Positions 16,708 to 25,939 of a DNA stretch of 64,000 nt are shown one piece after another; the stretch's first letter is position 1; each line of letters opens with the position of its first letter. A program made the position numbers and the translations under genes. The DNA is taken from assembly GCF_040932035.1 (NCBI RefSeq), contig NZ_JBFRBB010000002.1, positions 558,001-622,000 of the forward strand, written 5' to 3'. Source of the DNA: Hoeflea_A sp040932035 (GTDB lineage: Bacteria > Pseudomonadota > Alphaproteobacteria > Rhizobiales > Rhizobiaceae). The notes beneath the pieces are model-generated. The model ran no database searches. It saw nothing but the letters and a program-made list of their open reading frames with translations, and had not been told where the DNA came from.

Positions 16708-18087
16708 TTATGATTTGTGACCGGTATCGAGCCGGCGTTCCATATATGCTGAATAACGTGACATGCCGAAGCAGAAGCAAAAGTAGACAAATGCTGCGAA
16801 CATGTAGCCCGTGAGCAACTGCACCGGCGACGCCCAGGTGGGATCCGTGAAGCTCGACTGGATCTGACCGAGGAAATCGAACAGGCCGATAATCAGCACC
16901 AGCGTCGTATCCTTGAAAAGGCCGATAAAGGTGTTGACGATTCCCGGTATGACCAGGGTCAAAGCCTGCGGCAGAATAATCATCCGCATCATCTGACCGA
17001 AGCCCAGGCCGAGCGCCATGGCCCCTTCATATTGCCCCTTTGGAATGGCCTGCAGGCCGCCGCGCACAACCTCGGCCATGTAGGCGGCGGAGAACATTGC
17101 CACACCGATCAGGGCCCTCAGCAATTTGTCGAAATGCACCCCTTCGGGCAGGAACAGCGGCAGCATCACCGACGACATGAAAAGGACCGTGATCAACGGC
17201 ACACCACGCCAGAACTCGATGAACACCACCGAGAACAGCTTGACGATGGGCATGTTGGAACGCCGCCCGAGCGCCAGAGCAATGCCGATCGGCAGCGATA
17301 CGGCGATGCCTGTAATTGCAATGACCAACGTCACCAGCAATCCGCCCCAGCGGTCCGTTTCGATGGACTGAAGGCCAAACGGCACAGCAAACAGAGCGAG
17401 GACAATTGCCAGCCCTGCCATGAAGCCGAGTACCGTCTTCAGCGTCGGCATTGGATCTGAATGCGTCCCCCTCGCAATACCCAGGCCAATGGCAAGAATG
17501 ACGAGCGTCAAAATCACATAGTCGACCCAGAACCTGGCAGCCGACGGGGCCATGACGGCATCCGGCAGCAGGAAGCCGCTATAGTGAAGATTGCCGCCGG
17601 TCAGCAGGATAAAGGTCGCAACCGGGAATATCACGCTCAGGAAGATGATGTTCGCCTGCTTGAAAGGCACGGAAGGGATCAGAAGCGGTGCAAGCCCGCC
17701 AAAGAACATGACAAAGACGATGTTGACCCGCCATTGTTCCGCGTCCGGATAGCGCCCATAGATAAACTGGTTGAAATAGGCATCGGTATAAGCCCAGCAG
17801 GCCCCAAACCATCCGTCCGGCCTCAAGCCGCCCTGCGCTTCCGTGGCACAGGCTTCGCGGTTGGCGCCGGTCCAGACCGATTCGACAAAAGCGAAGCTGA
17901 TAAGCGGCGGAATGATCACATACAATATGTAGATGACCAGGATGGTCAGAACCGAGTTGACCCAGTTGGAAAACAGGTTGGCACGTAACCAGTGGATCGG
18001 TCCCACGGCACTGCTCGGCGCCGCGGATTCTTCAAGAATGTTGTCCCGAACATAGGCGACGGAGGAGTTGTTAGCTGAATCTGCCAT
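16708..18087 (-). CDS. aapM: General L-amino acid ABC transporter, permease AapM
   Basis: A 459-residue inner-membrane permease. The C-terminal half carries the conserved BPD transporter core: VFIEFWRGVPLITVLFM, AYMAEVVRGGLQAIPKGQYEGAMALGLG (EAA loop) and FKDTTLVLIIGLFDFL. Rhizobial AapM proteins are usually near 385 residues; the extra length here lies in the N-terminal half, with added helices around residues 120-240 and a Cys-containing loop. It follows aapQ by four bases and precedes aapP by 16. Confidence 0.92.
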   Translation of the reverse strand: MADSANNSSVAYVRDNILEESAAPSSAVGPIHWLRANLFSNWVNSVLTILVIYILYVIIPPLISFAFVESVWTGANREACATEAQGGLRPDGWFGACWAYTDAYFNQFIYGRYPDAEQWRVNIVFVMFFGGLAPLLIPSVPFKQANIIFLSVIFPVATFILLTGGNLHYSGFLLPDAVMAPSAARFWVDYVILTLVILAIGLGIARGTHSDPMPTLKTVLGFMAGLAIVLALFAVPFGLQSIETDRWGGLLVTLVIAITGIAVSLPIGIALALGRRSNMPIVKLFSVVFIEFWRGVPLITVLFMSSVMLPLFLPEGVHFDKLLRALIGVAMFSAAYMAEVVRGGLQAIPKGQYEGAMALGLGFGQMMRMIILPQALTLVIPGIVNTFIGLFKDTTLVLIIGLFDFLGQIQSSFTDPTWASPVQLLTGYMFAAFVYFCFCFGMSRYSAYMERRLDTGHKS

Positions 18088-18091
18088 GGTC

Positions 18092-19288
18092 CTACCTCTC
18101 CACCAGCGCCATTCGGGCGTTGTACCAGTTCATGAAAGCCGAGGTCAGAAGCGACAGGCCGAGATAAGTCAGCATGGTCATGCCGAGGATCTCGACGGCC
18201 TGGCCGGTCTGGTTCAGCGCGGTTCCGGCAAACACCGAGACGAGGTCTGGATATGCGATCGCCACAGCCAGGGACGAGTTTTTCGTCAGGTTCAGATACT
18301 GGCTCGTCAAAGGCGGAATGATCACCCGCATTGCCTGCGGAATAATCACCAGGCGCAGGGTCGGACCTGAGCGAAGACCGAGCGCATGCGCCGCCTCCGT
18401 CTGCCCCTTGTCGACCGCCAGAATTCCAGCCCGGACAATTTCGGCGATAAAGGCCGCTGTATAGGTCGACAGCGCCAGAAGCATGGCGATGAATTCGGGA
18501 ATGATGGTCATTCCGCCGCTCGGACGAAAAGCACCTGCCACCGGATAATCGAAGACCAGCGGCAATCCGGTAACGAGGAAAATAACTGCGGGCAGTCCGA
18601 TGATCAGCCCGAGGCCGGTCATGAAGACCGGAAACTGCTGGCCGGTTTTCGCCTGGCGCTGGCGTGCCCAACCGGAGATGAAGAACGTCAGGACAATGCC
18701 GATGACGAACGTTATCGCCGTTATAAAAAACAGATCCTCAGGGATCGGCTTGGGTGCAAACCAGCCGCGATTGTTCAAAAGGCCAAGCAGCCCCAAATCA
18801 GCACTGCTCCGCGGGTGCGGCAACAGGCGCAGAACACCGAAATACCAGATGAAAATGTGTAGAAGCAGTGGAATATTGCGGAACGTCTCGACATAAATCG
18901 TCGCAACCGAGCGGACGACAAAGTTCTGCGACAGGCGTGCAATGCCGATGATGAATCCAAGGATCGTTGCGAGCAACACGCCAATGAACGCAATCGATAT
19001 CGTGTTCAAAAGCCCGACGACATAGACCTTGCCATAACTCGATTCAGCCTGATTGTATTCCAGCATGGATTGGCTGATCGCGAATCCCGCATTGCGTCCG
19101 ATAAACCCGAAGCCAGAAGCGATGTTCTGTGCTGCCAGGTTGGCGAACATGTTCTGGACACCAACGACGACCAGATAAACGATCACCACAAGCAGCACGA
19201 CCTGGTAAACCCAGCCGCGCACTTTTGGATCGTTGAATATGGCAACCTTTGGCTGACCGACGTCCTGTGAAACGTCTTGCAGAGCCAT
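18092..19288 (-). CDS. aapQ: General L-amino acid ABC transporter, permease AapQ
   Basis: A 398-residue inner-membrane permease with about eight hydrophobic helices. It has the polar amino-acid permease core ETFRNIPLLLHIFIWYFG near residue 140, the EAA loop FIAEIVRAGILAVDKGQTEAAHALGLRSGP, and LTKNSSLAVAIAYPDLVSV. ATG 19288 was chosen because GGAG lies eight bases upstream; the frame opens at 19312. It pairs with AapM. A hairpin lies between aapJ and this gene. Confidence 0.94.
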   Translation of the reverse strand: MALQDVSQDVGQPKVAIFNDPKVRGWVYQVVLLVVIVYLVVVGVQNMFANLAAQNIASGFGFIGRNAGFAISQSMLEYNQAESSYGKVYVVGLLNTISIAFIGVLLATILGFIIGIARLSQNFVVRSVATIYVETFRNIPLLLHIFIWYFGVLRLLPHPRSSADLGLLGLLNNRGWFAPKPIPEDLFFITAITFVIGIVLTFFISGWARQRQAKTGQQFPVFMTGLGLIIGLPAVIFLVTGLPLVFDYPVAGAFRPSGGMTIIPEFIAMLLALSTYTAAFIAEIVRAGILAVDKGQTEAAHALGLRSGPTLRLVIIPQAMRVIIPPLTSQYLNLTKNSSLAVAIAYPDLVSVFAGTALNQTGQAVEILGMTMLTYLGLSLLTSAFMNWYNARMALVER

Positions 19289-19390
19289 TTTGAAATCTCC
19301 CACCCGTGCCACACCGAAGCCGGGGTGACAGGGCCTTTACATTCCCCACGTCCACCTTGTCGGCGGATCGTTCGTTATTCTTGAAAGAAA

Positions 19391-19418
19391 CTGCCCGGCA
19401 ACATGGATTGCCGGGCAG
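19391..19418 (-). terminator. Intercistronic hairpin after aapJ
   Basis: Perfect 10-bp stem CTGCCCGGCA/TGCCGGGCAG with an 8-base loop, starting 12 bases past the aapJ stop and followed on the minus strand by TTTCTTTC. Its place between the binding-protein gene and the permease genes suggests partial termination or mRNA protection that keeps AapJ more abundant than AapQMP. Confidence 0.65.
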
Positions 19419-19430
19419 AATACGTCTTTC

Positions 19431-20453
19431 CTATCGGATCGGCGGACCGTATTGCAGGCCGCCTTCCTGCGTCCACAGCGCATTCACGCCGCGGGCGATT
19501 GCAAGTGGCGTGTCCGGACCGACATTCCTGTCAAAGGCTTCGCCGTAGTTACCAACGCCTTTGATGATGTTGTAGGCCCAGTCATTGCCGAGGCCGATGG
19601 CGCCACCGAATTCACCTTCGGTGCCAAGCAGGCGCTTGACGGACGGGTTGTCGCTGTTCTTCATCTCGTCGACATTTGCGGACGTGACACCGAGTTCCTC
19701 AGCGTTCAGCATTGCAAAATGGGTCCACTTGATGATGTTCAGCCACTGGTCGTCGCCCTGGCGGACAACCGGCCCGAGCGGCTCTTTGGAGATGATTTCC
19801 GGAAGAACGACGTGTGCAGCCGGATCCGTCAGCTTAAGACGCTGAGCATAAAGGCCGGACTGGTCAGTCGTGTAGACGTCGCAGCGGCCGGCATCGTAAG
19901 CGGCAACAACTTCGTCGGCCTTTTCAAAGGCAACGAGCTCGTATTCCATCTTGTTAGCACGGAAATAGTCGGCGACGTTCAATTCCGTCGTCGTGCCGGT
20001 ATTGGTGCAGATCGATGCACCCGAAAGCTGCAGCGCTGAGCTGATGCCCATGTCCTTGCGAACCATGAAACCCTGACCGTCATAATAATTGACGACAGAG
20101 AAGTTCAGGCCCAGAGCCGTGTCGCGGCTCATGGTCCACGTGGTGTTGCGGGACAGCACATCCACGTCACCGGACTGAAGCGCAGTAAATCGCTCTTTAG
20201 CCGACAGCGGTGTGAATTTGACCTTTGATGCGTCCCCAAAAATTGCCGCAGCGACAGCGCGGCAGAAATCAACATCCAGGCCAGACCAGTTGCCGTCCTG
20301 ATCCGGGTTTGAGAAGCCGGGCAGCCCCTGGCTCACGCCGCATTGCACTGAGCCTTTTCCTTTAACGTCGTCCAGCGTCGCAGCCGATGCAGCTCCGGCC
20401 GAGAGGCCCAAAACTGCAGTGCCGACGATCGCCGACAGGATTTTTCTTGTCAT
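19431..20453 (-). CDS. aapJ: General L-amino acid ABC transporter, periplasmic binding protein
   Basis: A 340-residue exported protein of periplasmic binding protein family 3. The signal peptide is MTRKILSAIVGTAVLGLSAG with cleavage near ASA. Mature landmarks are VQCGVSQGLPGFSNPD, GLDVDFCRAVAAAIFGD, FTALQSGDVDVLSRNTTWT and GTTTELNVADYF. It delivers L-amino acids to AapQM. I chose ATG 20453; an in-frame TTG three codons earlier is the only upstream option. First gene of the operon. Confidence 0.95.
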   Translation of the reverse strand: MTRKILSAIVGTAVLGLSAGAASAATLDDVKGKGSVQCGVSQGLPGFSNPDQDGNWSGLDVDFCRAVAAAIFGDASKVKFTPLSAKERFTALQSGDVDVLSRNTTWTMSRDTALGLNFSVVNYYDGQGFMVRKDMGISSALQLSGASICTNTGTTTELNVADYFRANKMEYELVAFEKADEVVAAYDAGRCDVYTTDQSGLYAQRLKLTDPAAHVVLPEIISKEPLGPVVRQGDDQWLNIIKWTHFAMLNAEELGVTSANVDEMKNSDNPSVKRLLGTEGEFGGAIGLGNDWAYNIIKGVGNYGEAFDRNVGPDTPLAIARGVNALWTQEGGLQYGPPIR

Positions 20454-20763
20454 TGTATACAACCTTTTCTGTTGCCCTGTGTATCACTCCCATAAGCACG
20501 CAGGGCACGCCGGAACCTGAAGGCTCCGCCCTCCCCATCTCGTGCTTTCGACGCCGCTATCACATTCCCAAATCAGCGCTGCGGTCAAGTGCTTATGTCC
20601 AAATTCCGACATTTCCTGCGCAATTTGGTTAAACCGCGCATCAAGCAGGGCGAAATTGAACATTATTTTCAATTTTTTGGACCCAATGGCCATCTTGCCC
20701 TTTGAACACCTACAACCAAAGTTGTACACCGGCCATTTGGATGAGGCACAACGGGATTTGAAT
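20454..20763. other. Divergent aapJ-metC promoter region
   Basis: A 310-base gap holding the promoters of the aap operon (minus) and metC (plus). I looked for a SAM-type riboswitch before metC and did not recognise one. The frame of metC stays open back to 20542, but that stretch lacks family similarity. Confidence 0.5.
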
Positions 20764-21963
20764 ATGACTAAGGCAAAAGACGGGTCGAATTGGGGTGTCA
20801 ATACGAAGCTCGCGCACTCGGGCAATGACCCGCATGACTTCTTCGGATTTGTTAATCCGCCGGTTGTTCACGCCTCAACGGTGCTGTTCCCCGATTGTGC
20901 AACGATGGAAAGCGGCGACCAGAAATACACATACGGAACCCACGGAACACCGACAACAGATGCGCTGGCGGGCGCAGTCGACGGACTTGAGGGATCGGCC
21001 GGAACTATCATCGTGCCTTCCGGTCTTGCGGCCGTAACCGTTCCGCTGCTTGCATTCCTCAAGTCGGGAGACCATCTGCTCATGGTCGATTCGGTCTATT
21101 TTCCCACCCGCCGGTTTTGCGACACGATGCTGCTGAACCTCGGCGTGGAAATATCCTACTACGACCCGCTGATCGGTGCCGGCATCGAAGCATTGATCAA
21201 ACCGAACACAAAAGTCGTCTTCACCGAATCACCCGGTTCGAACACGATGGAGATACAGGATATCCCGGCCATCGCCGCAGCTGCGCACAAACACGATGCG
21301 GTGGTCATGATGGACAACACCTGGGCAACCCCGATTTATTTCAAGGCGCTCGACTTCGGTGTCGATATCAGCATTCATGCGGCCACGAAATATCCAGGCG
21401 GCCACGCCGACGTGCTGCTCGGGCTTGTTTCGGCCAACGAAAAACACTGGCAGCAACTGGAAGATGCGCAAACGAATCTCGGCGTCTGCGGCAATCCAAA
21501 CGAAAGCTATCAGGTGCTCAGAGGTCTGCGCACCATGGGTGTGCGGCTCGCGCATCACCAGAAATCAGCACTGGAAATTGCCCAGAAGATGAAGGGTATG
21601 GCCGGCGTTATCGACGTCCTGCACCCTGCTCTGTCCGATTTTCCGGGCCACGATTTATGGAAGCGTGACTTCAAGGGCTCCAGCGGCCTGTTTTCCTTTG
21701 TGCTGGATGGCGGCCCGTCGCGCGATCTGTGGCGCAGGAAATCGCATGCATTCCTCGATGCGCTGCAGATTTTTGGCCTGGGCTATTCCTGGGGCGGTTA
21801 TGAGAGCCTTGCCGTCAGGGTCTCGCTCAAGGACCGGACAATCGCCACCGGGCCGCAAGAAGGGCCGGTCATCCGCCTTCAGATAGGGCTTGAAGACACG
21901 GCGGACCTGCTCGCTGACATAGAGCGCGGACTTTCAGCGGCAAACGACATTGCCTCGGCCTGA
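20764..21963 (+). CDS. metC: Cystathionine beta-lyase
   Basis: A 399-residue PLP enzyme of the Cys/Met metabolism family. It has the TYGTHGTPTTDALAGAVDGLEGS segment, the PLP-contacting MMDNTWATP, and the Schiff-base lysine in ISIHAATKYPGGHADVLLG. YSWGGYESL marks the C-terminal domain. It cleaves cystathionine to homocysteine, pyruvate and ammonia in methionine synthesis. ATG 20764 fits the family N-terminus (TKAKDGSNWGVNTKLAHSG) and has GGGA upstream. Convergent with the molybdopterin fusion gene. Confidence 0.92.
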   Translation: MTKAKDGSNWGVNTKLAHSGNDPHDFFGFVNPPVVHASTVLFPDCATMESGDQKYTYGTHGTPTTDALAGAVDGLEGSAGTIIVPSGLAAVTVPLLAFLKSGDHLLMVDSVYFPTRRFCDTMLLNLGVEISYYDPLIGAGIEALIKPNTKVVFTESPGSNTMEIQDIPAIAAAAHKHDAVVMMDNTWATPIYFKALDFGVDISIHAATKYPGGHADVLLGLVSANEKHWQQLEDAQTNLGVCGNPNESYQVLRGLRTMGVRLAHHQKSALEIAQKMKGMAGVIDVLHPALSDFPGHDLWKRDFKGSSGLFSFVLDGGPSRDLWRRKSHAFLDALQIFGLGYSWGGYESLAVRVSLKDRTIATGPQEGPVIRLQIGLEDTADLLADIERGLSAANDIASA

Positions 21964-21984
21964 TCCTAGGCGCCACGATCGGAA

Positions 21985-23631
21985 TCACGCTTTAAGAACA
22001 CCGCCCGCATCGAGCACCGCCTGCCTAGTATCGACGTCCAATAGCGCAGCATCGCCAATATCGACATCGATGACAGGCAGTCCTGCCGACGTAATGATCT
22101 GCCGGGCGCCGACATCGCCCTCCAGCCGCAGAACCGAATCGAAAGTCTCGCGAGGCAGGATCACCGGGTTGCCGCGCACCTCGCCGCTGGCAGCGCGCAC
22201 GATCGCCTGTCCGCCCACCTTCCTGAACGCGTCGATCATCGCTGAAAGATGTTCCGTCCTGATCGCAGGCATATCGGCAAGCATGACAAGAGCGCCTGCA
22301 GCTTCTGGACCGACGGCGGCAATACCACAGCGAAGGGATGACGCCATGCCCTCGTCGAAATCGGGATTGTCGACGATATTGACGTCGAGCCCCTCAAGCG
22401 CTGCCGACATTTCCGGGCTGCGGTAACCTGTAACGGCGTGTACTGAGCCACCATTACTGGCGATCGCTGTTTCGCATGACCTGCGCACTAGCGGCACGCC
22501 ATCGAACTCGGCCAGCAGTTTGTGCGGCACCAAGCCTTCATCCTCTTTATGCGTAGCCGAACTCATGCGGCTGGCCCGCCCGGCTGCAAGAACGATGATT
22601 TCCACCGGCAGGTCCTTTGTTGTAGCGGGTTCGCCGGCGAGCCTCGGCTGCGGCCGGCTCGGAATTTCTTTCAGGAGACCGCCAACCCCCATTGTCGTGA
22701 TCGTGTCGGACGTTGGAGTGTCGCCGGACAATATACGCGCAAGCACCCAGTCAAACCCATTCTCCTTGGGGCTGCGCGCGCAACCGGGCGCACCGATGAC
22801 CGGCACATTTCCGACATACCCAAGCACAAGGAGATTACCAGGATCCACAGGCATCCCGACATGGTCGACAACCCCTCCGGCCTGAACAATGCCCGATGGT
22901 ATGACATCCTCAGCATCAACGATCGCCGAAGCACCGAAAGCTACGATCAGATCGCAATCGCCGGCAAGTTCCGAGACCGCCTCGCCAACGGCGGCGTCAT
23001 TATGCGCAACTCTTTTTTCCGTTACGATTGTGCTGCCCGACGCATTAAGCCGTTCCTGCAGCAGCCTGGCAGTTTTATCCATGACGGAGGGTTTGAGAGA
23101 CGGAAGCACAGTTGCCACCAATCCAACCCGTGCAGGCGAAAACGGCTGCATTGCAATGATGCCCGGGGTTGCAACAGCTTCGACAGCGCGGCGCAGACTA
23201 TCGCTGGGAACGGCCAACGGGATTATCTTGATCGTCGCGACCATATCGCCGGCGGCGACTTGCGCGTTGTTATCCAGGGTCGCCAGGGTAATTGATGGAT
23301 CGATGCGGTTGAAACGGTCTACCAGCGCTTTATCGGCACGAAAGAGGCCGTTCTCGCGTGCGAACAGATTGACACGCCCGGTCGCCGCAGCCCCGGCCCT
23401 TATATTGTTTGGAGCCAGCGCTTCTCCAAGCCGGGCGGCGGCTTCGTCTTCACCCACGTCGCCCTCTTCCAGCCGGGCGGCGACAATCTCCGTGACACCA
23501 GCGTTTTTCAACGCCGCCAGATCATCCTGATTGAGAATGCGCCCCTTTTTCAGCCGCAGTTTTCCAACGATCAGTGAATGCGCGAGGATGGCGCCAAGCG
23601 CCGCTTCCGTATCGACCGGTCCGAACTTCAA
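21985..23631 (-). CDS. Molybdopterin-binding / MobA-like nucleotidyltransferase fusion
   Basis: A 548-residue two-domain protein. Residues about 1-330 are MoeA/MogA-like molybdopterin-binding sequence (LIVAFGASAIVDAEDVIPSGIVQAGG, GNVPVIGAPGCARSPKENGFD). Residues about 345-548 form a MobA/MocA-type NTP transferase (IVLAAGRASRMSS, HKLLAEFDGVPLVRRS, VMLADMPAI). It likely prepares molybdenum cofactor, probably by cytidylylation, for a xanthine dehydrogenase/CO-dehydrogenase-type hydroxylase. Its ATG overlaps the stop of the XdhC gene (23628-23631). Last gene of the leftward cluster. Confidence 0.9.
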   Translation of the reverse strand: MKFGPVDTEAALGAILAHSLIVGKLRLKKGRILNQDDLAALKNAGVTEIVAARLEEGDVGEDEAAARLGEALAPNNIRAGAAATGRVNLFARENGLFRADKALVDRFNRIDPSITLATLDNNAQVAAGDMVATIKIIPLAVPSDSLRRAVEAVATPGIIAMQPFSPARVGLVATVLPSLKPSVMDKTARLLQERLNASGSTIVTEKRVAHNDAAVGEAVSELAGDCDLIVAFGASAIVDAEDVIPSGIVQAGGVVDHVGMPVDPGNLLVLGYVGNVPVIGAPGCARSPKENGFDWVLARILSGDTPTSDTITTMGVGGLLKEIPSRPQPRLAGEPATTKDLPVEIIVLAAGRASRMSSATHKEDEGLVPHKLLAEFDGVPLVRRSCETAIASNGGSVHAVTGYRSPEMSAALEGLDVNIVDNPDFDEGMASSLRCGIAAVGPEAAGALVMLADMPAIRTEHLSAMIDAFRKVGGQAIVRAASGEVRGNPVILPRETFDSVLRLEGDVGARQIITSAGLPVIDVDIGDAALLDVDTRQAVLDAGGVLKA

Positions 23632-24320
23632 TTGACCGCCACCTGTCGTTTACGCAGCGCCTCTATGATCTCGGCCAGGATCGCGACCGCAATCTCCTGC
23701 GGGCTCGCCGCTCCGATATCGAGCCCGATGGGCGACGCGATGCGGGCGATCTGCTCGTCACTGACACCCTGTTCCTTGAGACGCTCGACGCGCTTGGCGT
23801 GGGTCTTGCGGCTGCCGAGCGCCCCGACATAGAAGCTTCCGGCTTCCAGCGCCGCCTTCAATGGATAATCGTCGATCTTCGGATCGTGTGTAACGGCTGC
23901 AAGCGCGGTATAGGCATCGAGCGGCTGGCGCTCCAGCACCTCATCGGGCCATTCGGCCAGCAGCTCTACATTGGCGAACCGCTCTTCCGTCGCAAAGGCG
24001 GTCCTCGGATCGATCACCCGCATGTCAAATCCGGCAATGCGCGCCATCGGTGCTAGCGCCTGAGAAATATGAACCGCCCCGATAACAAACAGCCGCGCCG
24101 GCGGCACGTGGACATTGAGGAAAAAGCTACGCCCACCGGATTCAACCGCAGCCGATTTGCCGGTCCGAAAGCCCCGTTCGACTGCGGAAGCCAAATCACC
24201 GGTGACACTGTCGCCTTCCCGCACGAGACGGCCGCTTCCGTCTTCCAGGTCGGTTACAAGGATGGCCGCTCTGCGTGCTTCGCGCTCGACATTCAGTTGT
24301 TTGAGAAGATCAAGATCCAC
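23628..24320 (-). CDS. XdhC family protein, C-terminal (Rossmann) part
   Basis: A 230-residue protein with the XdhC/CoxI C-terminal Rossmann domain: LFVIGAVHISQALAPMARIAGFDMRVIDPR, then AALEAGSFYVGALGSRKTHAKR and IGLDIGAASPQEIAVAILAEI. XdhC proteins bind molybdenum cofactor, aid its sulfuration and insert it into xanthine-dehydrogenase-family enzymes. The N-terminal XdhC half is encoded separately just upstream, three bases away, a split common in Rhizobiales. Confidence 0.9.
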   Translation of the reverse strand: MDLDLLKQLNVEREARRAAILVTDLEDGSGRLVREGDSVTGDLASAVERGFRTGKSAAVESGGRSFFLNVHVPPARLFVIGAVHISQALAPMARIAGFDMRVIDPRTAFATEERFANVELLAEWPDEVLERQPLDAYTALAAVTHDPKIDDYPLKAALEAGSFYVGALGSRKTHAKRVERLKEQGVSDEQIARIASPIGLDIGAASPQEIAVAILAEIIEALRKRQVAVN

Positions 24321-24323
24321 CGC

Positions 24324-24653
24324 TCACCCCAGCCTTTCGACATAAACACGGATGCGCCCGCCGCAGGAAAGGCCGACTTCCCAGGCTGTTTCGTCTGCCA
24401 CCCCGAATTCAAGCATGCGCGGTTTGCCGTCCGCTATGATGTCGGTTGCTTCGCTGACAACCGCACCTTCAACGCACCCACCGGACACTGAACCGTGAAA
24501 ATTGCCCTCCCCGTCAATGACGAGGTGGCTGCCAACCGGACGTGGCGCGGATCCCCAGGTCTCAACAACGGTGGCAACGGCCACGTCCCGCCCCTCGCCT
24601 GCCCAGCGTTCGGCAATCGTCAGCGGATCGAGTGTTTCGCCAGTTTCTGTCAT
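24324..24653 (-). CDS. XdhC family protein, N-terminal part
   Basis: A 109-residue protein matching the XdhC/CoxI N-terminal domain: RDVAVATVVETWGSAPRPVGSHLVIDGEGNFHGSVSGGCVEGAVVSEA, with the conserved GGCVEGAV motif whose Cys takes part in cofactor handling. Together with the following gene it makes a full XdhC. Length is normal for the split form, and nothing suggests a recent frameshift. Confidence 0.9.
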   Translation of the reverse strand: MTETGETLDPLTIAERWAGEGRDVAVATVVETWGSAPRPVGSHLVIDGEGNFHGSVSGGCVEGAVVSEATDIIADGKPRMLEFGVADETAWEVGLSCGGRIRVYVERLG

Positions 24654-24672
24654 CGGTTCGGCCTCCTAGTTT

Positions 24673-25914
24673 TTAACCCGTCGCGCTCAGGAACCGCCTC
24701 GGATCGGTATTGCCGCGTTCATCACCCTCAAATGCCGCCACGAGATCGGACAGGGCTTCAAGGTTGTGCACGGGCCGGAATTCATCGACATGCGGCAGCA
24801 TAGCCCGCACGCCCATGGCTTTTGCCTCAAAGCCCTCAAACCGCAACAACGGATTCAGCCAGATAAGGCGCCGGCAGGATTTGTGAAGCCTTTCCATCTG
24901 CTGAGGCAGGTCATCGACGCTTTCGCGTTCCAGCCCGTCGCTGATCAAAAGAACGATGGCGCCCTGCGACAACACCCTTCGCGACCAGAGGCGGTTGAAT
25001 TCGCGCAGCGCTTCAGAAATGCGGGTTCCACCTGACCAATCCTGCACCGCCGACGCGCATTCCGCCAGCGCCTCATCCGGGTCACGATGACGCATCTGCC
25101 GCGTAACATTCGTTAGCCGGGTTCCAAACAGGAATGTATGCACACGGCGGCGCTTCTCCGTCAGCACATGTAGAAAATGCAGGAAAACCCGCGTGTACTG
25201 GCTCATCGATCCCGAAATGTCCGCCAAAACGACAAGCGGTGGATGCACTGTTTTGTGTTCGCGAAAGCGCGGCAGGATGAGCGAGCCTCCGGTCTTCAGA
25301 GACATCCGCATAGTGGCACGTGGATCAACGGTCTTAGGACGGTGGCTTGGCTTGAAGCGGCGGGTCCTGACGCGGTCGTGCGGCAGGATCAGATGCGTGA
25401 GCGCCTGCTTCGCCTGGGCAATCTCTTCCGCCGTCATCTGGGCGAAATCCATCTGGCGCAGCACTTCGTTGCCGGAGCTGGTGAAGCGCGCATCGATCTC
25501 GATTTCCGGCTCGTCTTTTTCGGGACGCCGCACATCCTTGTTCTGCAATGCCTGGCTGGCGCGCGTTTCGCCGGCCCGCTGTTTTTCCTTATCGGGTCGC
25601 TCCAGCGCCACCGGAGAAAACATCGCGATCATCTTTTCAATCAGATCGCGCGAGCGCCAGTAGAGGCGAAATGCCTCATCAAAAACGGCGTGGTCCTCAT
25701 GCCGGTTGACGAAGACCGAGTGCAGCGTCCAGTAGAAATCCTCGCGCGAGCCGATACCAGCAATCATCACCGCCTCGACAGCCTCGGTCACCGCAGCCGG
25801 CCCGACGCGCATCCCGGCGCGCCGCAAGGCACGGGCGAAATAGACGATATTGTCGGCCAACCGTCCATCTGGTGGTGTGTGCTTTTCTATGCCGGTAACG
25901 CTACCCAGATTCAT
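24673..25914 (-). CDS. CoxE-like von Willebrand factor A domain protein
   Basis: A 413-residue VWA protein of the CoxE family. The MIDAS motif DISGSMSQYTRVF lies near residue 240, with SDGLERESVDDLP later and the family C-terminal RRLIWLNPLLRFEGFEAKAMGVRAMLPHVDEF. CoxE works with the MoxR-type ATPase CoxD in maturing the active site of CO-dehydrogenase-type molybdenum hydroxylases. It sits 25 bases after coxD and 19 before the XdhC pair. Confidence 0.9.
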   Translation of the reverse strand: MNLGSVTGIEKHTPPDGRLADNIVYFARALRRAGMRVGPAAVTEAVEAVMIAGIGSREDFYWTLHSVFVNRHEDHAVFDEAFRLYWRSRDLIEKMIAMFSPVALERPDKEKQRAGETRASQALQNKDVRRPEKDEPEIEIDARFTSSGNEVLRQMDFAQMTAEEIAQAKQALTHLILPHDRVRTRRFKPSHRPKTVDPRATMRMSLKTGGSLILPRFREHKTVHPPLVVLADISGSMSQYTRVFLHFLHVLTEKRRRVHTFLFGTRLTNVTRQMRHRDPDEALAECASAVQDWSGGTRISEALREFNRLWSRRVLSQGAIVLLISDGLERESVDDLPQQMERLHKSCRRLIWLNPLLRFEGFEAKAMGVRAMLPHVDEFRPVHNLEALSDLVAAFEGDERGNTDPRRFLSATG

Positions 25915-25939
25915 CCTCCGTTTCCGGATCAGTCGGTCC

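Noticed and set aside
20454..20763. Possible SAM riboswitch ahead of metC
   Set aside because: I looked for SAM-II-like conserved segments and a pseudoknot near the metC start and could not identify them.
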